A DNA stretch of 64,000 nucleotides, taken from NCBI GenBank assembly GCA_934648845.1, contig CAKUFS010000003.1:55428-119427 (forward strand). The letters are read 5' to 3'. Position 1 is the first letter of the stretch. Each line of letters opens with the position of its first letter. This DNA comes from an uncultured Eggerthellaceae bacterium. Its GTDB lineage: Bacteria; Actinomycetota; Coriobacteriia; Coriobacteriales; Eggerthellaceae. Below are positions 26,637 to 35,302 of this stretch, one piece after another. Under the pieces are notes generated by a model. That model did no database searches. It worked only from the letters and a program-made list of their open reading frames with translations, and was not told the origin of the DNA. The translations under genes were made by a program, and so were the position numbers.

Positions 26637-27397
26637 TGAGCGGCTTTTTGGAATACGTGCCGGGCAACAGCTTCCTGCATAAGATGAACCCTGTGGCGAA
26701 ATTGCTGGCGTCCTTCGTTATCGTGATCGCGTGTTTTACCACGAGCAGCTTTATTGTGCTGGGTATTGTTTTGGCGCTGGATGTTGCGATGGCGCTGTCG
26801 TGCGGCATGCTCAGGCAGGCGTTAGGACTTGCGCGCGCGGTGGCAATTTTCTCGCTTCTGCTGGCGGTCCTTGCGTTGCTGTTTACGCCCGAAGGTGCTG
26901 TACTTGTTGCGCTTCCCTGGGGCTACATTGGCTCCGAGAGCGTGCTGAACGCCCTGCGCATTGTGCTGCGCTTGGTGGCATGTGCGGTGCCGCTCTTTCT
27001 GACGTTTTATGTGACAAAGCTTACCGATATGGCAAATGCGCTGGTCAAAGTCGCGCATCTTCCCTATAAGTACGCGTTTACGTTTACGAGCACGGTGCAT
27101 TTCATCCCCGTTTTCATGAACGACATGAACGGGATCATGGAAGCACAAACGGCGCGCGGCGTGGAGTTCGACGGCGGTCTTATGAAGCGCATTGGCCTGA
27201 TGATGCCGCTGTGCGTGCCGCTTTTGGTGAGCTCAGTGCGCAAGACAAACAGTGCTGCCATTGCAGCGGAAGTGCGGGGTTTCAACCTGCGCACGCGCGC
27301 GAGTGGCTACAAGGAGTATCCGTTTTCTGCCGTTGACTTCGCGGCGCTTGCCATGAGCGTTTTGCTGGTGGCTGCGGGCCTTGTGGTGCCGCTGTAG
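26636..27397 (+). CDS. ecfT: ECF transporter transmembrane (T) component
   Basis: The 253-aa membrane protein has four to six helices and the two EcfT coupling motifs near the C-terminal half: EAQTARGVEFD and AAIAAEVRGFN, i.e. Ala-Arg-Gly and a related triplet on the coupling helices that dock into the two ATPases. The start overlaps the stop of ecfA2 (TAATG). It completes a dedicated, group I-type ECF operon. Confidence 0.9.
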   Translation: MSGFLEYVPGNSFLHKMNPVAKLLASFVIVIACFTTSSFIVLGIVLALDVAMALSCGMLRQALGLARAVAIFSLLLAVLALLFTPEGAVLVALPWGYIGSESVLNALRIVLRLVACAVPLFLTFYVTKLTDMANALVKVAHLPYKYAFTFTSTVHFIPVFMNDMNGIMEAQTARGVEFDGGLMKRIGLMMPLCVPLLVSSVRKTNSAAIAAEVRGFNLRTRASGYKEYPFSAVDFAALAMSVLLVAAGLVVPL

Positions 27398-27419
27398 AGA
27401 ATGCGACAACCGAGATGGT

Positions 27420-27452
27420 AAGTGGCGGGTGGCGTTGTGTCGCCCGCCACTT
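27420..27452 (+). terminator. Hairpin after ecfT
   Basis: The perfect 10-bp stem AAGTGGCGGG/CCCGCCACTT has a 13-base loop. Only three T follow, so termination is likely but not certain. Confidence 0.55.
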
Positions 27453-27580
27453 TCGCGCGGAGTGAAGCTGACCTTTCCGGTCCCTTCGCTTTCTTGATTC
27501 CTTGCCAACTTGGAGTACCATGGAATGAACATGCTGGGCGCTTTGCGGTGTGGGTACCAAGAAATTTACCGCCACTTCGC

Positions 27581-27619
27581 TTAATTCCTATTGACATAAT
27601 AGGAATTAAGGCGTACAAC
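27581..27619 (+). promoter_or_regulatory. cysK promoter overlapped by a perfect 12+12 palindromic operator
   Basis: TTAATTCCTATT (27581-27592) and its exact reverse complement (27598-27609) are spaced by five bases. The -35 box TTGACA (27591-27596) lies inside the palindrome, and TACAAC (27614-27619) follows 17 bases later as -10. A bound protein would block RNA polymerase. The TTCC...GGAA form recalls Rrf2-family (CymR-like) cysteine repressors; the regulator itself is not in the window. Confidence 0.75.
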
Positions 27620-27658
27620 AGACTACGAAAAGTACGCACTGCCTAAAAGGAGAATATT

Positions 27659-28591
27659 ATGGCAAAGATTTACACCTCTGCCGATCAGCTGATCGGTAGA
27701 ACTCCCCTGTTGGAGCTCACTCACATTGAAGCCGCCGAAGAGCTGCCCGCGAAGATTCTGGCAAAGCTGGAATATTTCAATCCCGCTGGTAGCGTGAAGG
27801 ACCGCATTGCCAAGGCGATGCTGGACAAGGCCGAAGCCGCTGGCAAGCTTAACCCCGACACTACCATCATTGAGCCAACCTCGGGAAACACGGGTATCGG
27901 ACTTGCTTCCGTGGCCGCCGCGCGCGGGTATCGCATTATCATCGTTATGCCGGAAACCATGAGCGTTGAGCGTCGTCAGCTCATGAAGGCATACGGCGCC
28001 GAGCTTGTTTTGACCGAGGGCGCAAAGGGCATGAAGGGTGCCATCGCGCGCGCTGAAGAGCTGGCGCAGGAAATCCCGAATAGCTTTATCCCGGGTCAGT
28101 TCGTGAATCCCGCAAACCCCGAAGCGCATGAGCTTACGACTGGTCCCGAGATTTGGGAAGATACCGACGGCAAAGTTGATATTTTTGTTGCAGGTGTTGG
28201 CACGGGTGGCACGATTACGGGCGTGGGCAAGTATCTGAAGTCCCAGAATCCCGCTGTTAAGGTGGTTGCCGTTGAGCCGGCTACTTCGCCGGTTCTTTCC
28301 GAAGGCCATGCGGGTGCTCATAAGATTCAGGGCATTGGCGCGGGCTTTGTCCCCGACGTGCTGGACACGAACGTTTACGACGAGATTATCCCCGTTGCCG
28401 ATGAAGACGCGTTCGCTACTGGAAAGCTGGTAGGCGCGCGCGAAGGCGTTCTGGTTGGAATCTCTTCGGGTGCTGCGACGTATGCGGCCATTCAGCTGGC
28501 AAAACGTCCCGAAAATGCGGGCAAGAACATTGTGGTTTTGCTGCCTGATACGGGCGATCGCTATCTGTCCACCCCGCTTTTCCAGGATTAA
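27659..28591 (+). CDS. cysK: Cysteine synthase (O-acetylserine sulfhydrylase)
   Basis: The 310-aa PLP enzyme joins O-acetylserine and sulfide to make cysteine. The PLP lysine lies in [14 protein letters not shown], the substrate loop is [12 protein letters not shown], the phosphate-binding loop is [15 protein letters not shown], and the C-terminal [13 protein letters not shown] is standard. AAAAGGAG precedes the ATG. Control by the upstream palindrome suggests repression under sulfur sufficiency. iscS and iscU follow, so cysteine made here can feed Fe-S assembly. Confidence 0.96.
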   Translation: MAKIYTSADQLIGRTPLLELTHIEAAEELPAKILAKLEYFNPAGSVKDRIAKAMLDKAEAAGKLNPDTTIIEPTSGNTGIGLASVAAARGYRIIIVMPETMSVERRQLMKAYGAELVLTEGAKGMKGAIARAEELAQEIPNSFIPGQFVNPANPEAHELTTGPEIWEDTDGKVDIFVAGVGTGGTITGVGKYLKSQNPAVKVVAVEPATSPVLSEGHAGAHKIQGIGAGFVPDVLDTNVYDEIIPVADEDAFATGKLVGAREGVLVGISSGAATYAAIQLAKRPENAGKNIVVLLPDTGDRYLSTPLFQD

Positions 28592-28917
28592 TTCCGATTC
28601 TTTTCGATTCGTTCCGCTATTAGAGAAGTGCAACGAAACATGCGGAAGCGGGGTTGTGAGCTTTCGCGGGCAACTGCGATTGGTCGCGACTGCCATAACT
28701 AGACCAGCTGGTCACGGCGGCTGTAACTCGGAGCCGTCCGTGGTGCTGGTGATAGATGGCTGTCTCTGCGATGTGATTTCCACGAGCTGTTTAGCCAAGG
28801 CTTTCGAACTCTTCGCAATCCTGCTCTGTAATGACACACCAAGACTGCCAGATTTGCCTCCAAGGGGATTTCCGGCAAGCTCGGTGCAGTTCGTTGCACC
28901 CTTCGAGAGGAGATTCC
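28592..28917. other. Gap between cysK and iscS with a 12-bp palindrome
   Basis: No gene is supported. GACCAGCTGGTC at 28702-28713 is a perfect palindrome about 205 bases before iscS and might be a regulator site. No terminator with a T-run is evident after cysK, so read-through into iscS is possible. Confidence 0.4.
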
Positions 28918-30105
28918 ATGAACATTTACGCAGATAATGCGGCCACCACCGCAATGAGCCAGACGGCAATTCAAGCCATGTTGCCGTACATGGACAAGCT
29001 GTACGGCAACCCTTCCAGCCTGTATTCATTCGGTCAGACCGCGAAAGAGGCGCTCGAAGACGCTCGCGCGCGCATTGCCACGTGCTTGGGCTGTCGTCCT
29101 AACGAAATCACGTTTACATCAGGTGGCAGCGAGGCTGATAACCAGGCTATTCTTTCTGCGGTGAAAATCGGCGCGCGCAAGAACAAGAAGCACATCATTA
29201 CGACCGCGTTTGAGCATCATGCCGTTCTGCATACGCTCAAGAAGCTTGAGAAGCAGGGCATTGAGGTTACCTATTTGGATGTACATGAAGACGGCTTGGT
29301 CACGCCTGAGCAGGTCAAGGCGGCGATTCGCCCCGATACGTGCTTGGTGACCATCATGTATGCGAACAACGAGATTGGCACGATTGAGCCCATTGCTGAA
29401 ATCGGCGCTGTGTGCCGCGAGGCGAATGTGCCGTTCCACACCGATGCCGTGCAAGCGGCGGGGCACCTTCACATCAACGTCGAAGAGCAAAATATTGACA
29501 TGCTCAGCTTGTCTGCCCATAAGTTTCATGGCCCGAAGGGCATTGGCGTGCTGTATGCGCGCCGCGGCCTTCCGCTGGCGACGCTTATCGAGGGCGGTGC
29601 GCAGGAGCGCGGAAAGCGTGCCGGTACGGAAAACATTCCTGCTATCAGGGGAATGGCTGCGGCGCTTGAAGAGGCGTGCGCGAACATCGATGCGAATGCG
29701 GCGCACCTTATTCCGTTGCGCGACAAGCTGATTGCCGGCCTTGCGGAGATTCCGCACAGCGCCCTGAACGGTAGCGCAGAGAAGCGTCTGCCCAGCAACG
29801 TGAACTTCTGCTTCGAAGGCATCGAGGGCGAAAGCTTGCTTTTGCTGCTTGACGACAAGGGTATTTGCGCTTCTTCGGGCAGCGCTTGCACGTCGGGTTC
29901 GCTTGATCCAAGCCACGTGTTGCTGGCAATTGGCCGCGTGCACGATGTTGCGCATGGCAGCCTTCGCCTGAGCCTGGGCGAGGACGTTACCGAGGAGCAA
30001 ATTGATTACCTGATACAGGCAATGAAGGATGTTGTTACGTATCTGCGTGGTATGTCCCCGGTGTGGCGCGATCTGCAGGAAGGCAAGCGCGCGTTTATTC
30101 TCTAG
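28918..30105 (+). CDS. iscS: Cysteine desulfurase, IscS/NifS type
   Basis: The 395-aa group I desulfurase has the PLP lysine in [12 protein letters not shown] and the catalytic Cys on the extended mobile loop [12 protein letters not shown]. The start [11 protein letters not shown] is standard and follows GAGAGGAG. It takes sulfur from cysteine as a persulfide and passes it to IscU, encoded 105 bases downstream. It is a different desulfurase class from the SufS at 51 kb, so the cell separates general Fe-S supply from the SufS operon. Confidence 0.95.
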   Translation: MNIYADNAATTAMSQTAIQAMLPYMDKLYGNPSSLYSFGQTAKEALEDARARIATCLGCRPNEITFTSGGSEADNQAILSAVKIGARKNKKHIITTAFEHHAVLHTLKKLEKQGIEVTYLDVHEDGLVTPEQVKAAIRPDTCLVTIMYANNEIGTIEPIAEIGAVCREANVPFHTDAVQAAGHLHINVEEQNIDMLSLSAHKFHGPKGIGVLYARRGLPLATLIEGGAQERGKRAGTENIPAIRGMAAALEEACANIDANAAHLIPLRDKLIAGLAEIPHSALNGSAEKRLPSNVNFCFEGIEGESLLLLLDDKGICASSGSACTSGSLDPSHVLLAIGRVHDVAHGSLRLSLGEDVTEEQIDYLIQAMKDVVTYLRGMSPVWRDLQEGKRAFIL

Positions 30106-30210
30106 CTTCCTCTCTCTCGGGGTTGAGCGGCTGCGCGGAGGCGCGGCGGAGATTTGCGGTGTATCTGCGCGGCTGCTTGACCTGGTAATTCTTCTTGAAA
30201 GGATAATATC

Positions 30211-30663
30211 ATGGCTCTGTATAGCGAAAAAGTGATGGACCATTTCCGTAATCCTCGTAACGTTGGCGTGATCGAAGATGCCGATGCGGTGGGCGAGGTC
30301 GGCAATGCCAAGTGCGGCGACATCATGACCATTTATTTGAAGATTGACGACGACAAAATCTCCGATGTAAAGTTCCAGACGTTCGGGTGTGGTAGCGCGA
30401 TTGCATCGAGCTCCATGGCAACGGAGCTGATCAAGGGCAAGCCCGTTTCCGATGCGCTGGCGCTTACGAACGCTGCTGTTGCCGAGGCGCTCGATGGTCT
30501 GCCGCCTCATAAGATGCACTGTTCCGTTTTGGCGGAAGAAGCAATTAAGAGCGCGCTCAAGGATTATTACGACAAGAATGGCATTGCATATGATCCCGCG
30601 CAGTTCCCCGATTGCGATAGCTGTGAGCATTGCGGCGATGAATTTGCCATTGATTTGGATTAA
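30211..30663 (+). CDS. iscU: Fe-S cluster scaffold, IscU/NifU N-terminal type
   Basis: The 150-aa protein keeps the three scaffold cysteines (NAKCGD, FGCGSAI, HCSVLAEE) and the start LYSEKVMDHFRNPRNVG. Beyond the usual end it has a C-terminal extension of about 20 residues with three further Cys (DCDSCEHCGDE). This is seen in some NifU-like proteins of anaerobes and may bind a metal. AAAGGA precedes the ATG. It acts with IscS. Confidence 0.94.
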   Translation: MALYSEKVMDHFRNPRNVGVIEDADAVGEVGNAKCGDIMTIYLKIDDDKISDVKFQTFGCGSAIASSSMATELIKGKPVSDALALTNAAVAEALDGLPPHKMHCSVLAEEAIKSALKDYYDKNGIAYDPAQFPDCDSCEHCGDEFAIDLD

Positions 30664-30852
30664 TGCAAAGCTGTTTCCTTGTCGGTTTGCCTGGATACCA
30701 TGGCGGCGAATCCTTCGCTTGTCTGAGTTGATGCTGTGTCAAAAATCACTTTGTTGGTTTGACTGATGTCACGGCAAAGCGCCTCTTCGCCGATATGGGC
30801 TGATGGGTTGACCTTACTGACAACCCCTTTTCTCTCTTTCCTCTCTCATGTG

Positions 30853-30889
30853 AACGTGCCGAACCTTTATTGGTTCGGCACGTTTTTTG
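30853..30889 (+). terminator. Rho-independent terminator after iscU
   Basis: The 13-bp stem AACGTGCCGAACC/GGTTCGGCACGTT with a 6-base loop is followed by a T-run. Bases 30664-30852 and 30890-31100 hold nothing else that I can support. Confidence 0.92.
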
Positions 30890-31101
30890 CGCTCGGTTGG
30901 ATGGGCGCTTTTGCGGTGGATTTTGTGTCGTGGCGAGGGGATGCGGGAGGATTGTGGGATGTTGCAAAAGGGGTCAATTCTTATTGCGTCTTTTGCTTCA
31001 CCTGGTTGCGTTTTTCGTTGTGCGTTTTGTGCTCTCACGGGTTGATTGCGGGATTTTGCTTTAATCGTTGCAAGGAATTGCTTCGCGCCCCGCATTTCGG
31101 G

Positions 31102-31340
31102 GTGTGTTGTTGGATTTTGGGCCCCAAATTCGAAGTTGTGGTAGGTTGGAAGTAGGTCGTAATTCGGTTTTGATGGAGAGTTGAGATATGCCTCAATAGA
31201 GAATAGCTTTAAACCGGACATCTATCGAGGCCAAATTTTTGCGTGGGCCGTGCATATCGGAAAAAATCCCGATTCGCGCCTTTGACCTACTTCCAACCTA
31301 CCACAACTTCGAATTTGAAGGTGTTTTTTCAACAACATGA
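31102..31340. mobile_element. MITE-like inverted-repeat element, copy 2
   Basis: The core inverted repeats are at 31126-31159 (AAATTCGAAGTTGTGGTAGG...) and about 31284-31317, nearly exact over 33 bases. Outer TGTTGTTGG and TCAACAACA segments extend them. The interior is non-coding. Together with copy 3 it brackets the gene at 31647. Confidence 0.85.
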
Positions 31341-31439
31341 CTTTGCGCTCGGTGTGGTGCGGCAATTTCAGTACAGCAATCGGTGAAAAAGATGTCCAAT
31401 CGAGTCTGATTTGCATGCACGTGTTGACAGCGATCACCA

Positions 31440-31522
31440 AAGTTCTGCGCATCGTGCTGAAACCATGGTAAAAAGTTCTGCGCATCGTGCATATATCGTA
31501 CTTCGAAGTTCTGCGCACCGTG
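31440..31522. repeat. Three 17-bp iterons at an exact 33-bp period
   Basis: AAGTTCTGCGCATCGTG occurs at 31440, 31473 and 31506, the third with one change (CACC for CATC), with unrelated 16-base spacers. Several GATAG pentamers follow up to the gene start at 31647. The repeats are too short for CRISPR and look like binding sites on one face of DNA (about three helical turns apart). Confidence 0.75.
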
Positions 31523-31646
31523 TTCGAAGAAGTGATAGCTTTTTGTATACGCGCTGATAGCGTTTGCGGGCTATTTGATAGTTTTTTGTCAACGCACTAT
31601 GGGATAGTTCTTGCGAATGTTGTAAGTCGATAGCAAGGACAAGGCC

Positions 31647-32621
31647 ATGCAAGCTCCCCGCATTTTTCTTTCTCATCAGACCGCATGCAAATACTGGGTT
31701 CATCACGACCTATATCAAACGCTCAAAACGAGATCTGTTCCCACGCCCGTTGATGTTCAGAGCTCGGTTGCGCTTGCCGATGCGCGACGCTTCGTTGTGG
31801 GGCTGGGTGACAATGAGCCGTTGCATGCGAGCGTTGCGGATAAAAGAAACAAACACCTCCTAAAGAACGCGGTCTTGCATGAGCGCGCTGTGCCTTATCC
31901 CGATTGGTCGTTCAGAAAAATAAGTCCCGACGTGTTTGTTGCTTGTCCTGAGCTTTGTTTTCTGGAGGCAGCGCAGCTGCTTTCGCGGAACGCCCTGATT
32001 CTTTATGGTATGGAGCTGTGCGGGACGTATGCGCGAATGGGGATTACGGAAAGTCCGCGCTATAAGCGTCCATCGCTTACATCGGCAGGCAAAATTGCAG
32101 CGTACCTGGATAAATCGAAGGGTGTTCGCGGTGTGAGGGAAGCGCGTGCAGCGCTCAAATATGTTATGGATGGTTCAGCATCGGCGCGTGAATCTGCGCT
32201 TGCGGTTATGATGACATTGCCTACAAAGCTTGGCGGTTTCGGGCTACCCAAGCCTGAGCTTAATTATGGTATTGGGGTAGATGCACCAAATAAAATTGGC
32301 ATAGGGGAACGACTTGTCTTGCATGGCGATATCGTGTGGCGCGATGCGAATCTGGTTGTTGAATACGATGGTGCGCAGCATGGCGTGGAGGACAACCATG
32401 TTATCGATAAACAACGCGACCATTTATTGCTTGATGCCGGCTTTGATGTTGTGCGGTTTACCGATAAATCGTTGCGCAGCAGTGTTGAGCTAACGCGATT
32501 GGCAAGGACTATCAATAGGAAAGCGCATTTGCATAGATTAAAGGATTCACTGAAGTGGGACGCTTTTCGCGATGCAACTCTTGATGAGCTTCTTTTTCGC
32601 TGTGAGCCGCCCTGGTTGTAG
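31647..32621 (+). CDS. Predicted endonuclease-fold protein (DUF559/Vsr-like C-terminus)
   Basis: The 324-aa protein has no signal peptide. Its C-terminal 110 residues carry a Vsr/DUF559-like PD-(D/E)xK pattern: ANLVVEYDGAQHG (acidic active-site residues), a DKQRDHLLLDAGFDVV helix and VRFTDKSLRS. The N-terminal 200 residues contain FLSHQTACKYW and FLEAAQLLSRNALILYGMELCG, and I do not recognise them as a known domain. AAGGAC precedes the ATG. MITE-like copies sit on both sides, and iterons lie upstream, so it may be mobile cargo or an addiction/defence nuclease. A function beyond a nuclease-like fold is not known. Confidence 0.72.
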   Translation: MQAPRIFLSHQTACKYWVHHDLYQTLKTRSVPTPVDVQSSVALADARRFVVGLGDNEPLHASVADKRNKHLLKNAVLHERAVPYPDWSFRKISPDVFVACPELCFLEAAQLLSRNALILYGMELCGTYARMGITESPRYKRPSLTSAGKIAAYLDKSKGVRGVREARAALKYVMDGSASARESALAVMMTLPTKLGGFGLPKPELNYGIGVDAPNKIGIGERLVLHGDIVWRDANLVVEYDGAQHGVEDNHVIDKQRDHLLLDAGFDVVRFTDKSLRSSVELTRLARTINRKAHLHRLKDSLKWDAFRDATLDELLFRCEPPWL

Positions 32622-32725
32622 AAGGCTGCGTTTTTTTGCAAGACGATTGCGCAAGTTTTGATGCTGGCGAGTGGGGTTTAACCGAGGTGATGTTCGTGGA
32701 GTTGCCTTGTACCATCGTGTTTGGG

Positions 32726-32964
32726 GTATGTTGTTGGATTTTGGGTCCCAAATTCGAAGTTGATGCAGGTTGGAAGTAGGTCGAGATTCGATTTTGGTGG
32801 AGAGTTGAAATATGCTTCAATTCGGTATAATTTTGAACTGGAATTTTGTGAAGGCATGATTTTCTCGAAAGTGATGTTTGGCGGAAAATGTCTCGATTTA
32901 TGTTCCCGACCTACTTCCAACCTATCACAACTTCGAATTTGAAGGCGTTTTTTCAACAACGTGA
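32726..32964. mobile_element. MITE-like inverted-repeat element, copy 3
   Basis: The core repeats are at 32750-32783 and 32907-32940. The left outer flank (TGTTGTTGGATTTTGGG) matches copy 2, and the right ends in TCAACAACGTGA. The interior shares ATTTTGAACTGG with copy 1 and GGAGAGTTGA with copy 2. It is in the same orientation as copy 2. The rest of the 32622-33340 gap shows no supported gene. Confidence 0.85.
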
Positions 32965-33352
32965 TTCAGGCTCTGTTGTCTGCGGCTTTTTGTGACCTGA
33001 AATTGATGGGGAAGAGGCATGGGCGACTTGAAATCAACGTTTGAAATCAACGAGGGGCAGTTCGTACGGGGGATAGAATTGCGTTGCTCGCAAACAGCGG
33101 TGCAATTCCAGCGGCGCGTCGCGATGGAGTGAGCAAAGGCGGCGGCAAGCGCGATAGGGGCGAAGGAAGAGGCCAGCGCGATAGTGGAAGGTTGCGATGC
33201 TTATGCAACCCGTGCCATCCGTGCAACCCGCGATGCACATGCAACTCGCGAAACCCACGCAGTCCGCCCGTAACGCACGCCCCGTCCGTGTAACCCGTCC
33301 TGCCACACGCGCAACATGCCCGTCATCTGCGCGAAACAGAGTGTTTACGCGC

Positions 33353-33368
33353 GTAACAGAGACGAAAC
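33353..33368 (+). promoter_or_regulatory. GlnR-like box upstream of amt
   Basis: GTAAC-N6-GAAAC lies 83 bases before the amt start. This is the form described for the OmpR-type GlnR of actinomycetes (GTnAC-N6-GAAAC). A single short match, but it stands before the expected target, so nitrogen-limitation control is plausible. Confidence 0.5.
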
Positions 33369-33450
33369 CACCAGCTAATAAACGCGACTCAAAGCGCTGC
33401 TTTAATGAAACGCGTAAAGCAAAACCTGAAACGAAAGGAAGGTGGTTTTG

Positions 33451-34734
33451 ATGGATGCAGCATTGACGGGCTTCATCCTTATATGCGCGTTTTTCGTGCT
33501 GTTCATGACGCCGGGCGTGTCGTTCTTCTACGGAGGCATGTCGCGCAAGAAGAACGTTGGCAACACCATCATCATGTGCTTTTTGGCGTTGGGCCTGGTA
33601 GGTGTTCTGTGGTGCGTTGAAGGATTCTCGGTTGCATTCGACGGCCAGTTCGCCGATACCGCCCTGGGTCAGTTTATCGGTGGCTTTGGTCAACTGTTCC
33701 TGAGCGGTACCGACATGGCGGCAGTGGATAGCACGGTAGACGGTCTGCCGGATATGGCATTCGCGGTCTTCCAAGGTGCTTTCTGCATGATCACGGTGGG
33801 CATTATCGTGGGTTCTGTTTCTGGGCGCATCAAGTTCGGCGCCATTGCGGCGTTCCTTACCGCGTGGGTTATTTTGGTCTACGGCCCGCTGGCGCACATG
33901 GTTTGGGGCGGCGGCCTGATTGGTGGCACCATTGGCGCACTTGACTTTGCAGGTGGCGATGTTGTCCATATCTCTTCAGGCTTGACCGGCCTGGTGCTGT
34001 GCATCCTGTGCGGTTCGCGTCGCGGTTTCGGTCACACGAGTTATCGCGCTCACAACACCCCGATGGTTGCTTTGGGCGCGGCGCTTCTGTGGTTCGGTTG
34101 GTTCGGTTTCAATGCTGGATCGGCGCTGGCGGACTCCTTCGGTAATGCTGACGGCGCAAGCATTGCGGCTTTGGCTGGCATGAATACGCTGGTCGCAAGT
34201 GCAGCGGCATGTTTGAGCTGGATGGTTACCGATAAGCTTTCAACCGGTAAGTCCACGTTGGTTGGCGCCTGTACCGGCTTGGTTGCTGGCTTGGTTGTGA
34301 TTACCCCCGCTGCGGGCTTCGTTGAAACGTGGGCGGCCCTTATCATGGGCATTGTGGTCAGCCCCATCTGCTACTTCTGCGTGTCTCGCCTGAAGTACAA
34401 ACTGGGTTACGACGACGCGCTTGACGCGTTCGGTTGTCACTGCATCGGCGGTATTGTGGGCGGCATTCTGACGGGTGTCTTCTGCGTGCCTGAGCTTTCT
34501 TGGACCGACTTCGGTGGTCTGCTGTACACGGGCGACCCCTCGCTGCTGATCAGCCAGATTCTGGGCATTGTTGTTACCATCGTGTTCGTGGGTCTTATGA
34601 CGCTGATTTTGGGCCTTATCGTGAAGAAGTGCTTCGGCAACTCGTTGGCTCTGACCGGCTACGATGAAGCGAAGGGCATGGACGTTGCCCAGCATGGCGA
34701 ATCTGCTTACCCGGCCTTTGACGGCCTTGACTAA
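33451..34734 (+). CDS. amt: Ammonium transporter
   Basis: The 427-aa membrane protein has 11 helices typical of Amt/Rh channels. The Amt signature segments FYGGMSRKKNVGNTIIM, DFAGGDVVHISSGLTGLV (pore His) and DALDAFGCHCIGGIVGGILTGVF (second pore His) are present. It imports ammonium. The ATG at 33451 lies seven bases after AAAGGAAGG. It is followed after 12 bases by its PII partner, the usual amt-glnK order. Confidence 0.96.
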   Translation: MDAALTGFILICAFFVLFMTPGVSFFYGGMSRKKNVGNTIIMCFLALGLVGVLWCVEGFSVAFDGQFADTALGQFIGGFGQLFLSGTDMAAVDSTVDGLPDMAFAVFQGAFCMITVGIIVGSVSGRIKFGAIAAFLTAWVILVYGPLAHMVWGGGLIGGTIGALDFAGGDVVHISSGLTGLVLCILCGSRRGFGHTSYRAHNTPMVALGAALLWFGWFGFNAGSALADSFGNADGASIAALAGMNTLVASAAACLSWMVTDKLSTGKSTLVGACTGLVAGLVVITPAAGFVETWAALIMGIVVSPICYFCVSRLKYKLGYDDALDAFGCHCIGGIVGGILTGVFCVPELSWTDFGGLLYTGDPSLLISQILGIVVTIVFVGLMTLILGLIVKKCFGNSLALTGYDEAKGMDVAQHGESAYPAFDGLD

Positions 34735-34746
34735 AGGAGGCATTTC

Positions 34747-35085
34747 ATGAAGAAAGTTCAAGCAATTGTGCGTCCTGAAATGCTGGAGCCTTTGAAGGAC
34801 GCCTCGAAGCAGGCAGGCTTCGGCGGTATGACGGTCGCGGCTGTTCACGGTTGCGGAACGCAAGGCGGTTGGAAGGAGTACTTCCGTGGAAGCGAGATCA
34901 TGGTAAACATGCTTCCGAAGATGTCATGCGAGTTCGTGGTGGACGACGATCAGACGGAACGCTTGATTGACGTGATTGTCGAAACGTGCCGCACAGGCAA
35001 TGTGGGTGATGGCAAGATCTTTGTTTCGCCTGTTGAGGAAGTTGTTCGTATCCGTACGGGCGAGCGCGGAGGCGCGGCGTTGTAG
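34747..35085 (+). CDS. glnK: PII nitrogen-regulatory protein (GlnK/GlnB family), T-loop lacking Tyr51
   Basis: The 112-aa protein has the PII core with MKKVQAIVRPE at the start and VGDGKIFVSPVEEVVRIRTGERG at the ATP/2-oxoglutarate site. GlnK plugs Amt when nitrogen is plentiful. In the T-loop the usual RGAEY motif reads RGSEIM, so the uridylylated or adenylylated Tyr51 is replaced by Ile. Control by covalent modification at that site is therefore unlikely, and regulation would rest on ligand binding alone. AAAGGAGG precedes the ATG. Confidence 0.95.
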   Translation: MKKVQAIVRPEMLEPLKDASKQAGFGGMTVAAVHGCGTQGGWKEYFRGSEIMVNMLPKMSCEFVVDDDQTERLIDVIVETCRTGNVGDGKIFVSPVEEVVRIRTGERGGAAL

Positions 35086-35179
35086 GAACGCTGTAAGCTT
35101 GCGTGGTGATAATATGCGACGCGTGCGCGGCGCTGTAAGTAGGGAATGAAACGCCGTGACAAAGCCGCAATGAAACCGC

Positions 35180-35302
35180 AGCCTGTTGAAGAGTTACGGT
35201 GAGCAACGGGTGATAACTCGGAGCAAGAAGCCGCTGGGTGAAAGCTGGCAAGCCACTGACGAAGCGTCGGTGACGGTCAACGAAAACTCGGCGGCTTTTT
35301 TT
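35180..35302 (+). ncRNA. Structured RNA ending in a long terminator, class not recognised
   Basis: Visible helices are GAGTTA/TAACTC (35191-35219), CACTGACG/CGTCGGTG with an AAG loop (35254-35272), and a 12-bp closing stem AAGCCGCTGGGT/ACTCGGCGGCTT (35228-35239 with 35286-35297) followed by seven T. The hairpin inside the terminator stem makes a branched structure more complex than a plain terminator. It lies between glnK and glmS. A GCCACTG string recalls cobalamin riboswitches but the other conserved boxes are missing. It could be a riboswitch, a small RNA or an elaborate glnK terminator. Bases 35303-35545 hold no other recognisable element, and no glmS ribozyme motif was found. Confidence 0.55.

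Noticed and set aside
28831..28917. Longer N-terminus for iscS
   Set aside because: The extension is Cys/Arg-rich with no ribosome site; the family start with GAGAGGAG is at 28918.
31440..31522. Possible small CRISPR array
   Set aside because: Repeats are 17 bp with 16-bp spacers and only three copies, and no cas gene is near.
35180..35302. Cobalamin riboswitch
   Set aside because: Only a GCCACTG-like string matches; the other conserved boxes are missing and no B12-related gene follows.
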